A stretch of 64,000 nucleotides of DNA from positions 248,001 to 312,000 of the forward strand of contig QYAI01000026.1 of assembly GCA_003988855.1 (NCBI GenBank), in the 5' to 3' direction. The stretch comes from Arachnopeziza araneosa. Lineage: Eukaryota > Ascomycota > Leotiomycetes > Helotiales > Arachnopezizaceae. Both the position numbers and the translations under genes were made by a program. Below are positions 26,420-36,556 of the stretch, piece by piece. A model generated the notes under the pieces. That model was not told where the DNA came from. It saw only the letters and a list, made by a program, of their open reading frames with translations, and searched no databases. Within the stretch, counting starts at the first letter, position 1. Each line of letters begins with the position of its first letter.

Positions 26420-29400
26420 ATGCTTCGACGAAACAGCTCTAAGCGACTCGATCGACGTAAATCAACATCAGCCCACGGCAAATTTGATTCCATTGACCCT
26501 GCTATCGCTCGTCAGCATGCACACACAGCGGCAACATTAGCCTTCAACCGAGCCCAAGATCGGTTAAGCATTGATAGTGCTCGTACTGGAAATGGGAATC
26601 TGCGGGACATGACAAATAATCAGAACTATCAGAGCCGAAATCCAGGTATCAGAGAAAGTCAAAACAATACTGGGGACCAAGCTATTCGACGGCAGCAAAG
26701 CGTGCGCTTTGTGGGATCAAACGGTAGTGTCGAGAGACGACAATCTATCGGGACTAGAGCATTAAATAATTGTATTCAGCCAAAGACAAGCACAGCAACA
26801 CTTAGGCCTGTAGCAATGACCACCAATGCCCCAGTTCCCGCTGCTTATAGACCTCCTAGCCGTTCTTCTTCGATTGGAAAGGCTTCTGGTGGACGAACCG
26901 AGAGTTTCTTGGCTGCAAGCGCTTATGATGAGTATTACGCTCAGGGAGAGGAGGAACTTACCTCTACGCCTTCTTCATATCGTCGGATTCGAAGATCGAA
27001 GTCGATGTACAGTCCAAGGCAAGCTCCAAATGCATATTTCACAAACGGAACACCCAGCAGACCAGAAAGCTCATACACTGGAACAAGAACACCCTTTTCG
27101 ACGTCTCAAACATCTCAGAATGAACATTCCAATCCTATTCTGAGAGCACCAAAATCGATGACCTTTCTCCAAGGTATACGAGGCCAGAATAACCAGGAGA
27201 GAAATGATAATGCAGTTCAATACGCCCGCGATAGATTCTTCCAAGAAACAGAACAGCAGAGGCTTCGGGCACAACCTTCCTTTATATTTCGATCGAACGC
27301 CCAAAAACAAGATAAACCATTTCGAAAATCTGTCCGTAGCAGCAGCGGACAGAGCGGTGGCGGTATCATGTCGTCAAATCAATCTCAACAATCACGAGAG
27401 TCTAGTCTAAAGGGCGCAGCTCGGAAAGTTACGAAAAAAATCAAGGATAAGTTACGAAGGGTCTTTGGTCGAGCCAAAGATAATCTTGTTACAATTCCAA
27501 ACCAGCAAGCTGAGGCGAAAGAAACCCATGTGCGACGATATCATGGCGATGAATGTGCATCGCATGATGCTATCACAGATATTCCTCATCCAGACCAGGC
27601 TGCCTTGACGAGTGTTGCATCTCGAGTTCCTTCGCTCCATGCTGTTCCGTCCAGTCAACAGTTGAAATCACATGCTGGAAGCGTCAGGAGCTTTAGAAGC
27701 GATCACAGCGATGATAAATCGCGAGTAACCAGTTGGCAAAGTACTGGAGCCAATACTATAACCACTATTGCCGCCAAACCTCTAACCGAAAGGGATCAAC
27801 AAAGGCTATCCATCATCAACGAAGTTGGCACTCATATTTCATCTTCTTCATTCAATCGAAAAGGATTGACGAACCAGTTCTCTGCATATCCTGTCGTCCA
27901 GCGTCCCAGTAAAAGTACCGGAAATCCTTCAATTACTGTTCCTGTCGATAGTGCCAGAGTGTATTCTGCGTTAATGAAGCGCCTAGATGAGAATAGTCCA
28001 CAAGCAAAGCTCGAAGCATCTCGGAAAGCAAGTCTCGATAATTACTCTTCTCCGACGAGAGGCTTCAAAAGCAATGGCTTCATCCAAGATGGCCGAAGAA
28101 ATATGAATTTAGCGACTATTCGCCGAGTCATACCATCTGAGACTACTCATAGAAGCGAAAGCGAAGGCTCGTTAGGGCATGCACATCAATGGGTAAGGAC
28201 AAATGAGGTCCATTCGGCGAGAGCGGAAGAGGTTTTTGGCTACACAGGCACACATATTCATCAATGGCAAGCAGCTGATCCACTTCGCGAGGTTAGGATG
28301 CGTGGTAATGATGATGATGTTTTTTCACCCGAAGACGGTAACTCAAGCGACAAAGAAAACATACCGCCCGGCGAGCAGAAATACAAGGATAAACTCAATC
28401 CACCAGCTCCGTTTACTGTGTATGATGAAAGCCATAATGTTATCTCTGCATTTTCAGATGGGTCAGCTCCGACTCCCCAGGACATTGCCATTCGTAACGA
28501 ACCTATCATTCCTCCAAAAACTCTGCGCGAAACAAAATCACCTTTCTTTGGTGGGAGCAGCTTTACAGTTCAGCGAACACGAAGCCCATTCCGGCGTGTA
28601 ATGGCGGAAATTGATCTCAACCCTATAGAAGTAATCAATGATGTGTCTGTTCCAGTACGGCCCCCATTGCTTAAAAACCCGTTATACCTCGGAGTATCTG
28701 CGAAAGAAAAGCGTAGTGGAGAAGACGCATACTCCGAGAGCGTTTATTCCAGAACTACTAGTGGCCAAGTACCAGCTTTCGGAGATAGTCAAGTTTCATT
28801 GCCTATTCGACAGGAAGAGATACCTGTCCCAAAATTGACTGGAGATGTCGTGATCCTGAATCAAACAACATATCGACCTACTATGCCTAATGGTGGCAGC
28901 GGCCATCGTACAGATAATTCTGCAGGCTCTATTGAGTGGAAGAAATGGATGTCAAGTGAAGTCGCAAAACTTGAAAGATCGAAGGAAAACACCCGCTCTG
29001 CGGCATATATCAACTACGCTTTGCCTACAATGCCAAAATCCTTCCATAGCGGCCACGTTCGTGAAGCAGCTCAGATTAATGATGATGAGGCGGAAGTCTC
29101 TCAAAGAAACGTTAGTATCTCCAAGCAACCTTTAGGGCTTGTTCAACAACAAAACCCCAACATCCAAGGACCTCCTCCCCTCAAACCAATTCTGAAAAAT
29201 CGTTCTACGGTCTCACTTGTTGAGGATACTGAGCCAATAACCCAAATAACATCAGTTCCTAAGATACCGATCCCACCCCCACCACCACCTCCGCCGCCAC
29301 CACCTATCCCAAAACGGTCCCCGCTCAGAGCAACACAATCGAAATCATCTATGCGATCTATTGGAGGACCAAGTACGATCAAGGCAAGCAGCGCTCCTAA

Positions 29401-29851
29401 TTCTGCAACGAAAAGCCTTGGTATCAGTGGCCGTAATGTGCTCCACAAACGAAATGTCTCCCAATCTACACTTCACAGCGTCAAGAGTCTCAATGCTAGC
29501 ATCAAGAGTATTGAAACTCCAGCAAAATTAGTGAAGCGTGATCGTCGACCATCTACAGCCAGTAGAGCAAGACCAGCAAGTGGTTTATCAAGTACTGCTG
29601 AGAACCAGTTTGGTAGCTCGAGCACGATCTCAAAGCATAAGACACCTGGCTCACCGAAGGAGAATCTAAAGTTCGAACCGGAGGATGGTTTATATAATGC
29701 CGATGGTACAGGTCTAATGTGCCAAAGGATGAGTACAGCGGAGATTGATGCACAAGCAATAGGTAGTCAGACCATGGTGGAGATGTTTTTGAGCAGTCGA
29801 CGGAAGAGAATTGTGTCCCCTAGTGATGAAGCAGGGTCACTATTTCTCTAA
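26420..29851 (+). CDS. Hypothetical large disordered protein with basic patch and 11-proline tract
   Basis: Single uninterrupted exon of 1,143 codons from ATG 26420. I do not recognise the family. Most of the sequence is Ser/Arg/Gln/Asn-rich and likely disordered. Two islands stand out: a strongly basic helix near residues 332-356 (ARKVTKKIKDKLRRVFGRAK), which could bind membrane or nucleic acid, and a run of 11 prolines near 951-963 (KIPIPPPP...IPKRSP) of the kind bound by SH3/WW domains or profilin. Other conserved-looking pieces are SDKENIPPGEQKY, SIEWKKWMSSEVAKLE and the C-terminal AEIDAQAIGSQTMVEMFLSS. Many RxxS motifs suggest phosphorylation. A cortical, polarity or septum adaptor role is possible but is inference only. 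Confidence 0.85.
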   Translation: MLRRNSSKRLDRRKSTSAHGKFDSIDPAIARQHAHTAATLAFNRAQDRLSIDSARTGNGNLRDMTNNQNYQSRNPGIRESQNNTGDQAIRRQQSVRFVGSNGSVERRQSIGTRALNNCIQPKTSTATLRPVAMTTNAPVPAAYRPPSRSSSIGKASGGRTESFLAASAYDEYYAQGEEELTSTPSSYRRIRRSKSMYSPRQAPNAYFTNGTPSRPESSYTGTRTPFSTSQTSQNEHSNPILRAPKSMTFLQGIRGQNNQERNDNAVQYARDRFFQETEQQRLRAQPSFIFRSNAQKQDKPFRKSVRSSSGQSGGGIMSSNQSQQSRESSLKGAARKVTKKIKDKLRRVFGRAKDNLVTIPNQQAEAKETHVRRYHGDECASHDAITDIPHPDQAALTSVASRVPSLHAVPSSQQLKSHAGSVRSFRSDHSDDKSRVTSWQSTGANTITTIAAKPLTERDQQRLSIINEVGTHISSSSFNRKGLTNQFSAYPVVQRPSKSTGNPSITVPVDSARVYSALMKRLDENSPQAKLEASRKASLDNYSSPTRGFKSNGFIQDGRRNMNLATIRRVIPSETTHRSESEGSLGHAHQWVRTNEVHSARAEEVFGYTGTHIHQWQAADPLREVRMRGNDDDVFSPEDGNSSDKENIPPGEQKYKDKLNPPAPFTVYDESHNVISAFSDGSAPTPQDIAIRNEPIIPPKTLRETKSPFFGGSSFTVQRTRSPFRRVMAEIDLNPIEVINDVSVPVRPPLLKNPLYLGVSAKEKRSGEDAYSESVYSRTTSGQVPAFGDSQVSLPIRQEEIPVPKLTGDVVILNQTTYRPTMPNGGSGHRTDNSAGSIEWKKWMSSEVAKLERSKENTRSAAYINYALPTMPKSFHSGHVREAAQINDDEAEVSQRNVSISKQPLGLVQQQNPNIQGPPPLKPILKNRSTVSLVEDTEPITQITSVPKIPIPPPPPPPPPPPIPKRSPLRATQSKSSMRSIGGPSTIKASSAPNSATKSLGISGRNVLHKRNVSQSTLHSVKSLNASIKSIETPAKLVKRDRRPSTASRARPASGLSSTAENQFGSSSTISKHKTPGSPKENLKFEPEDGLYNADGTGLMCQRMSTAEIDAQAIGSQTMVEMFLSSRRKRIVSPSDEAGSLFL

Positions 29852-29861
29852 AATCCGGAGG

Positions 29862-29867
29862 AATAAA
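29862..29867 (+). terminator. Candidate polyadenylation signal AATAAA
   Basis: AATAAA 11 nt after the stop codon of the disordered-protein gene. Fungal poly(A) signals are degenerate, so this is only a candidate. Confidence 0.25.
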
Positions 29868-30111
29868 AGGCCCAAGGAGTAGTATTTTAGTAGCATGTGA
29901 GACTTGCTTTTGCAAATGGCGGGCGGCATTGGGTAATGAGGTATCGGTAACGTCCGTGTAATAGATGGATCTTAAAGAGCAACGAGGGAAGAGCGAACTG
30001 GATGGGCATTGCTATGATTTTATTAGACGTATAGAACCGAAAAGAATTAGCAGTGATCAGCATATCTTCTATTCAATTGAACATTACACTTTCCCAAACA
30101 GCAAATAGAAA

Positions 30112-30655
30112 TTATAGCACCAGCGCCAAGATAGAAATCACAATCCAGCTTCCCTCTAGATAAAGCATCCCATCCAACACGACTCCTTGCGTCTTCTTCA
30201 TTGCCTCGTTATATTCTCCAGTCCCTGGCAAGGGCACACGCATCTTCCCACTCCAGAAACCTTGAATATGTTGACGTGACGCTTCTAAGATTACGACATT
30301 GACAACAGAGAGCAGAAATTTAGTAAGCCTGGCAGTCGCTCCAGATCCCGAGACATAAAAAATCAGTGCAGAAGAGGACATGAGGGATAACAAGATCTAG
30401 ATCGCATCAGAATCGAAGCCGGAGAGTTGTAGTCACGTGACATTCTAGAAATAGGCAACAAACCGATACAGCAGCCGCTGCCTGCGTAGTCCTGGTGGCT
30501 CTCAACTGCGAAGCTGCCGTGTTGGAGTATTGTGCCGCCTTCTTGGCGGTGTCTTCATAGCCCTGGAGGTTGCGGATCGCGATCGAGGTCTGGTAGAGGG
30601 TATATGCTGAGAAAGTGGCTTGGAGGAGGTGGATGAGGGAGAGGAGGAAGGCCAT
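30112..30655 (-). CDS. Small multi-pass membrane protein, function unknown
   Basis: Two exons, 30655-30464 and 30396-30112, joined in phase 0 across a 67-bp intron (GTTTGT donor, CTAG acceptor), give 158 aa. Hydrophobic stretches lie at the N-terminus (AFLLSLIHLLQATFSAY), the middle (AAAVSILLSLMSSSALIFYV, which is created by the splice), around LLSVVNVVILEA, and at the C-terminus (SWIVISILALVL). This suggests three or four membrane segments with a polar helix (YEDTAKKAAQYSNTAASQLRA) between the first two. It resembles small conserved fungal membrane proteins of unknown role; I cannot name the family. Its 3' end is convergent with the preceding disordered-protein gene. Confidence 0.7.
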
Positions 30656-32797
30656 TGTATGATAATATGCTGTATTGGATCTTCTTGAATTATGAGTTTT
30701 TGGTGAGAATGAGATTTGAGGTGAGGATGGGTTTTTGCTGCTGTGCTTAATTACAAGAGGGTGGGTATGATGTCATTGATGCTGAGACGTTCTGCGACCT
30801 TGGAACTTTTCAATGCAACTTTCCTATTTTAACATGAACTATTTAACTGAAACTTGATCTAGTCCGCTAGTAACGCGAGTCTTAGAACTATCCCAACGTC
30901 AGGTTTCATCAGTTTCATGGGATTGTATATTTATAGAACTCTCAAGTGAGTTTTTATTCTTGGCATTATCTTCTCGCCTACCTTTGCAAACGAACTCATT
31001 TTCAAGAATCTCAAATCTATTAACTTCTTTAACAGCATATATTTCAATATTCAAGAGGTATCTCTTGTTTATTCTGTTGATCTCAACTGATACATCAAAT
31101 CAAAGCTCTCTACAAGAACCAGTCATTTCTTTCTTATTTTGAACCCCTTTTTCTGATCTAGACAGTGTTTGTTACATGACAGCTAAACTAGAGTTTCAAA
31201 TTTTTCCCCAAAAAATTGGGGATAACAGTCCAATAATAGTCAAGTCCTCTTCATAATACAATCCATCGTCATTCATTATAATATCACTCAATCAGTCTCT
31301 GGACGAGAATCTGGTATGTGCTCTATTGGTGGTGGGAAAACTCTGAAGGAGGAAGCGAGGGGCGAGCTCGTGGCTCCTAAATACTACTGCTAGCTAGTGC
31401 GGCTAGTGAAGTGAGTGCCTGAGGCCATCCACAGAGAAGTTAATGGATACCCAAGATTAGAAGCGGTCTATTAGACAGAGCTCGGAGAATCCAGGAGGAG
31501 TTTTCTTAAACTCGAATTTACGATACTTTGCAAAGAGGACAAAGGCCTTGAAGAAAGTAGCTCTAACATGAACAATATGGGGTTTTTACGACTCTACAAA
31601 CGAGCTGAAATCAAACGAAAAATTGCGCACTCACGGACAAGGAGACACCCACTCAATGAAGCAAGAGGAATAGGCCAAAAGATTCTGTATGCAGCATCAT
31701 GAAGGGGTTTGGGACGGGATAGATTCGGGGAAAAGAGTACCAGATCCGGCAGAATATCGGCTTTAAGTGGAAATGAAATTCATTTCGCCAACCAGATTTT
31801 CATCCATAGTCAACATCGCTTCTGCAAGAGGATGGGTAGAGACAGTATATCTTGATTTTCAAAAGCATCCATGTCGTCTTAGAGACGATGCGTACAGCTC
31901 CTTACCCATCGTTGCAAGAAGAATCGGACAGGTGTGGACGTAGCAGCATTGATGCGCATCCAAAGACGGATAGGGTTCCACAAGCGGGTCTGATAGAGTG
32001 GAGTTGCATCTAGGGTACCAGATCATCTCCGAGTTTACCACTATCGATGATGAATATTCTCATCTCAGATCTCATGACCTACAGCGTCTAGCCGACTGCT
32101 ATCTCAGGGTCTCGGATAGGAAATATATCCGCTGCTTGCGTCTTCTCAATTCTCAATGCGGGAACCAATGTTCTAGCTGCGAATCTCTTGGAGAGATCTA
32201 CCATGCACTCAAGGACTTGCCGGAAGGCTGAGATGCGGTAGGGATTCAAATAGCCTCGAGCTGTTCTACTCTTCTATTTCTAAAATTGAGGGGAGTTCAT
32301 TTGTGTTTACAAATCTCTTTCAAGCGCAGTACCGCTCACTTCTTTGTTTTTATACGCAAGCCTGATTATTTGGTCGGAGCTTGTAAGCGAGATGTCTTGT
32401 AATTTCGGCGGCTCCATACTATCCAGAGTACACACATCTAAGCTGGGGGTGGCGGGGTTATTGTGTTGCAATATACCAAACCCACGAAGTTGGGTCCATC
32501 AAAGCAACAAGGGCAGTTTGCCCTAAATTTTCCATCCTCTTACGCTCCCATGGCTCAATGTCGTGTAAGGTTTCGACCTGCCTGTTGCAGCCCAAGGTCC
32601 CGTGAATGTCATTGACACCTCGACGCGAGGTAGATCAATTTAGACTCGGACCAGGTAAACCCTCGTATGTCGGAAGCTATTTTCATGTATTATACATTTA
32701 GGACGCATTCCAAGTGCTGCGAAGCAATATAAATTCACCATTTCCACTTCTATAGGTCTGAGGTCGATCAGGTTTGACGATTTCATAAGTTTTTGCA
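30656..32797. other. Gene-poor intergenic region, about 2.1 kb
   Basis: Lies between the divergent starts of the small membrane protein and the esterase. Short open frames occur, the longest 60-77 codons, none with a recognisable motif. A 7-bp perfect stem with an AAAA loop is at 31205-31222. A TATA-like element lies near the right end. No RNA gene or transposon remnant was recognised. Confidence 0.4.
32728..32733 (+). promoter_or_regulatory. Candidate TATA box of the carboxylesterase gene
   Basis: TATAAA, 70 bp upstream of the esterase ATG, a suitable distance for a fungal TATA promoter with a short 5' UTR. Confidence 0.4.
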
Positions 32798-34536
32798 ATG
32801 AGCGGCTTTAGAGTCGTAGCAGCCGTTGTCCTTGCGACTTCGCTAGTTTCCGCAACAACTCTGCCTACTGTGGACTTATTTTATGCTGTTCATCAAGCGA
32901 CCATTAATGCATGTCATAACACTCACTTGATGATATCTTCTAACCGTGAACTCAGAAAACCGGAAACTATTACAACTTTTCTAATATTCGATATGCATCA
33001 TCTCCAACTGGCTTTCTTCGTTTCTCACCACCGATTCCACCAACCACTATCAACCGTACCGTAAATGATGGCCAGCAAGGCAGGATTTGTGCTCAAGCGG
33101 CTCCGTACTGGGAAGAAATTGCTTCAGACTTCTTAGGTGGAGACGACGCAACGCAGCTCGAAACTGTGGAAGAGGAACTGGAGTATGTGGAAAACGCACT
33201 CACCATCTCCAGCGTCCCAGCTCCGGATCCACGAACGACAGAAGATTGCTTGTTTCTGGATGTGATTGTGCCCGAGTCGATCTTCCAGAAAAGAGCTTCT
33301 ACTCTTGCTCCTGTACTCGTCTGGATCTATGGAGGCGGCTACGTCAATGGCGACAAGACCGGCTCTAATAATCCCGCCTCTCTCATCGCCACCGCTCAAG
33401 AAAATGGAGGCGAAGGTATCGTCTATGTAGCTTTCAACTACCGCCTCGGCCTCTTCGGCTGGCTATCTGGGCCGACTTTCCTCTCCGAAGCAGGCCTCCC
33501 TAACGCGGCTCTCTACGACCAACGTCTCGCACTCGAATGGGTACAGGATTATATCCATCTCTTCGGCGGAGATGCCTCACGCGTGACCGTCATTGGAGAA
33601 TCTGCTGGAGCGGGTTCGATCATGCATCAAATCACCGCTTTTGGAGCCACTGCCCCAGCACCGTTCTCCCAAGCAATCCTTCAGAGTCCCGGATTCCCTC
33701 CCGTCCCAGGACCCGCAGCGCAAGACGCAACATTCCAATCGGTCCTCACACAAGCACAGTCTCTTATCTCTTCCAACATCAAATCCGTCTCCTCACTCCG
33801 AAAGCTAGATTTCGCTACCCTAGCTAGTCTAAATAGCATCGTAGTAGCGCGCTCCTCTCCATATGGCACATTCACATTCGGACCCGTCGTAGACGGAATC
33901 TTCGTGCCTGCACTCCCAGGCGTCCTCCTCCTTGAAGGACGATTCTCGCACTCTCTCAACATCATGACAGCACACAACTCCAACGAAGGCCTCGAGTTCA
34001 CCTCGCCCTTCCTCGCGACGGAGGCGGATCTGACGGCCAACCTCGAGGTCGTCTTCCCCACCGCCAACGCAACCACCATCGCGTACATGCAGACCGTGCT
34101 CTACCCACCCATCTACAACGGCTCGTATCCGTACGCCAGCATCTTTGAGCGCGCGGGTCTGATCACGGCCGAGGTGAGCTTCACGTGCAACGCGCGCTAC
34201 GTCGATACGGCCTTTGGCAACCAGACGTGGAGCTACTACTTCACCGTCCCGCCGGGACTGCACGCTGAGGATATCAGGTACACGTTCTTCAATGGGGATG
34301 AGACGGCGCTGGATGATGGGTTGCCGGTTAATGCTACCGTGGCCAAGGTGATGCAGAAGTACATCACCAACTTTGCGACGACGAATAATCCGAATGGAGC
34401 GGGCGTGCCGTTCTTTCCGAGATATCAGAGTAATTCTACCGTCGTGGTTGTGGGAGATGAGGCGCTGGGGAGCTTGGTTATGGACCCGGTGGCGAATGGG
34501 AGGTGTGCGTGGTTGCAGGAGGCGTTGTATGCGTGA
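32798..34536 (+). CDS. Secreted type-B carboxylesterase/lipase
   Basis: Two exons, 32798-32908 and 32956-34536, give 563 aa. A signal peptide (MSGFRVVAAVVLATSLVSA) precedes an alpha/beta-hydrolase of the carboxylesterase type-B family, which hydrolyses carboxylic esters. The family signature EDCLFLDV, the oxyanion-hole GGGY and the nucleophile elbow GESAGAG are present. The triad is S253, E381 (NSNEGLEF) and H473 (PGLHAEDIRY), with normal spacing. Several NxS/T sites suggest glycosylation. The 47-bp intron has CTAAC then CTCAG, but the only donor that keeps frame is GC (AAT|GCATGT). It restores ATINKTGNYYNFSNIRYA, matching the conserved start of this family. The third base choice becomes clearly more G/C in the 3' half. 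The substrate cannot be predicted. Confidence 0.9.
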
Positions 34537-35124
34537 GCTGATGATAGTTATGAGGTTATGACTGATTGACTCGGCGGAGGGACTACTTCCCTCGAAGATT
34601 TCATTTGTTTTCGATTTTTGGAGATATTATAATGTATAATTATATAAGTAGATATATACATATAGTAATCACAAAATTCTTACGCCCTTCATGGCGTTAT
34701 AACTTATCTTCCTCAAGTTATTACGACCGCTTCGGAATATCTGTGAAGGCCACCCTTAGTCTACTATTATGTAGTTCAACTGCAACCAATCCTCTTCAGA
34801 CCCATCCTTTCCCCCGAGTACTTGTGTGGTCTTGATGATCTGAATCGAGAAACCAGTTCCTAGTCTTCCCAAATTCATAAGCTGCTACCTCATGTGATCA
34901 GCCTAATCTAGGCATGGCTAATTTATCCCGCGAATCGATATTTATAGTTCTGCAGGATACCCTTAGGCAGGCTCTGGGATCGCAGCTCACTACAGCTGAT
35001 AGGGTTAACGCTCTATCGATGATAGCTTCTAATTATTATCAGTATTTTGAATTGTCAAGATCATTGATCGACAAACCTATTATCATAGAACCATTGATAA
35101 TCGACACGGTCCCTTTATTTAGGA
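34537..35124. other. Convergent intergenic spacer
   Basis: About 590 bp between the 3' ends of the esterase and the rhodopsin-domain gene. It starts with a very AT-rich run (TATATA-type, 34630-34670), likely 3' UTR. An ATG-started frame (34914-35246) runs into the rhodopsin-domain gene antisense and is judged chance. Confidence 0.4.
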
Positions 35125-36556
35125 TCACCAACCCTGTTCCCTCTTCATATCGAAGCTCTTCGAGCTTGCAGTTCTTCTCCCGTCTTCGAGATCAGCCATA
35201 TCAACAATATGTGCGGGCTTTATTTCCTGGTGCGGTTTCTCTATAACCTCAGTTTTCACTGACTGTCGGACAGAGATACCAATAGGCCATTCCGAAGTCG
35301 GTCTAAGCTTTCCACGATCACCAGAAGTTTGCCACTGAACCTTACTCATCCATCTCCCGTCTCCCTTGCCTTCTGGAGGTGTCTCTCCCCTAATGGCTAG
35401 ATCTTCAAAGTCCTCTTCGCTTGCTTGAACTGTGGTCGTGACTCCATTCTTGTCCAACGCCCGAAGGCCGAGTTCCTCCGTATTCCCGTTGCTGCTGTTA
35501 CGCATATATCCTCTTCGGGATGTGAATCGAAAGGCTGGTTTGACGTGGCCATTGTTGGATCTTGCTGCTCTTGCTGACGATGTTCCCCAAAGCCTGGTAC
35601 GAGACAAGAACCTTTGGAAGAGAGGTCGTAATGTCGCCGTGTTGGCCGCAGTGATGGCTAGACCGGGTTCAATATTTGACCAAATCACTACGTTCACAGA
35701 AGAGAATGTCAAATCATCAGAGTCCACTAGTATCTTGACATACGGGATTCTGATGATCACTGCCGCGCAAGCACTACTAAGGTTAGCATTATGTCATGCC
35801 TGAAGGGACTTGTCTTACATTAAGCCCATCGATAAGATAGATATCACAGTAAGCTTTGTTCGGATGTTCATTTGTAGCTTAGAGACGATAACCACAGGCA
35901 GGATAGCGAGTACCACATCTGCGGCAGCACTTACTCCTGACTGAGTGTACGTCAGAGCTCCAACGATTTGAGCAGAGAGACATGACCCTGATGTTCCTTT
36001 GAATCGGGTCCAGAAAAAGTTGACCGGCGAGCATTGAAAGAGCAGAAATATGAAATATGAGAGCGAGACTGCAACTATAACCCCCATGGTAACATGTATG
36101 AGGAGGCGATGTGACCTTTCCTTCGCAATGCGGAGAAGGAACAGGGCGACACTGAGTTTCAGCAGGCAAGTAGTTGCAGCATAGGATAGTTCCGTGCAGA
36201 ACCAGAACTTCCACATGTTAGCAAGATATGATAGGTATGCAAGTGGCTTGACCTACCCTCATGGCTGAGAATACATTCGGGACAGCTATGTCAGCTAGGT
36301 GCATGCCCTTAGACTGGGTAATTCCTCCGATGGCGAAAGCGGCAGTCAGGGTAAATAGAAACTGAGACGTTAGATTGATACTTCAGGGCAACTTAGCATG
36401 TGAACTTACTTGTGCTAAAATCATGAACCAGTCTTCCAGACCAAATAACTTAGATATGGATGCTCTAACATAAACTCTCAAAACGGTCGAGATCCATGTC
36501 AAACTCAAGAAGACAACGGCAATAGAAATAATCTGATCTTGGGGAGAGGCACCCAT
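35125..36556 (-). CDS. Fungal rhodopsin-domain integral membrane protein
   Basis: Four exons: 36556-36410, 36361-36257, 36207-35819 and 35776-35125, with introns of 42-49 bp, giving 430 aa. Seven hydrophobic segments occupy the first 290 residues, starting IISIAVVFLSLTWISTVLRVYVR. The family pattern is present: FGLEDWFMILAQ, KLSVALFLLRI, the CSPVNFFWTRF loop and GALTYTQSGVSAAADVVLAILPV. These are hallmarks of the fungal rhodopsin-domain (PTH11-related, non-retinal) family. The cytoplasmic tail of about 140 residues is hydrophilic, with EEDFEDLAIRGETPPEGKGDGRWMS. There is no CFEM domain at the N-terminus. These proteins are proposed receptors, but ligands are mostly unknown. Exon 3 uses an unusual AAG acceptor, the only in-frame choice. 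Start is ATG 36556; the longer frame begins at TTG. Confidence 0.87.

Noticed and set aside
34914..35246. 110-codon plus-strand frame with an ATG
   Set aside because: Overlaps the 3' coding end of the rhodopsin-domain gene antisense, has no motif and no splice or composition support.
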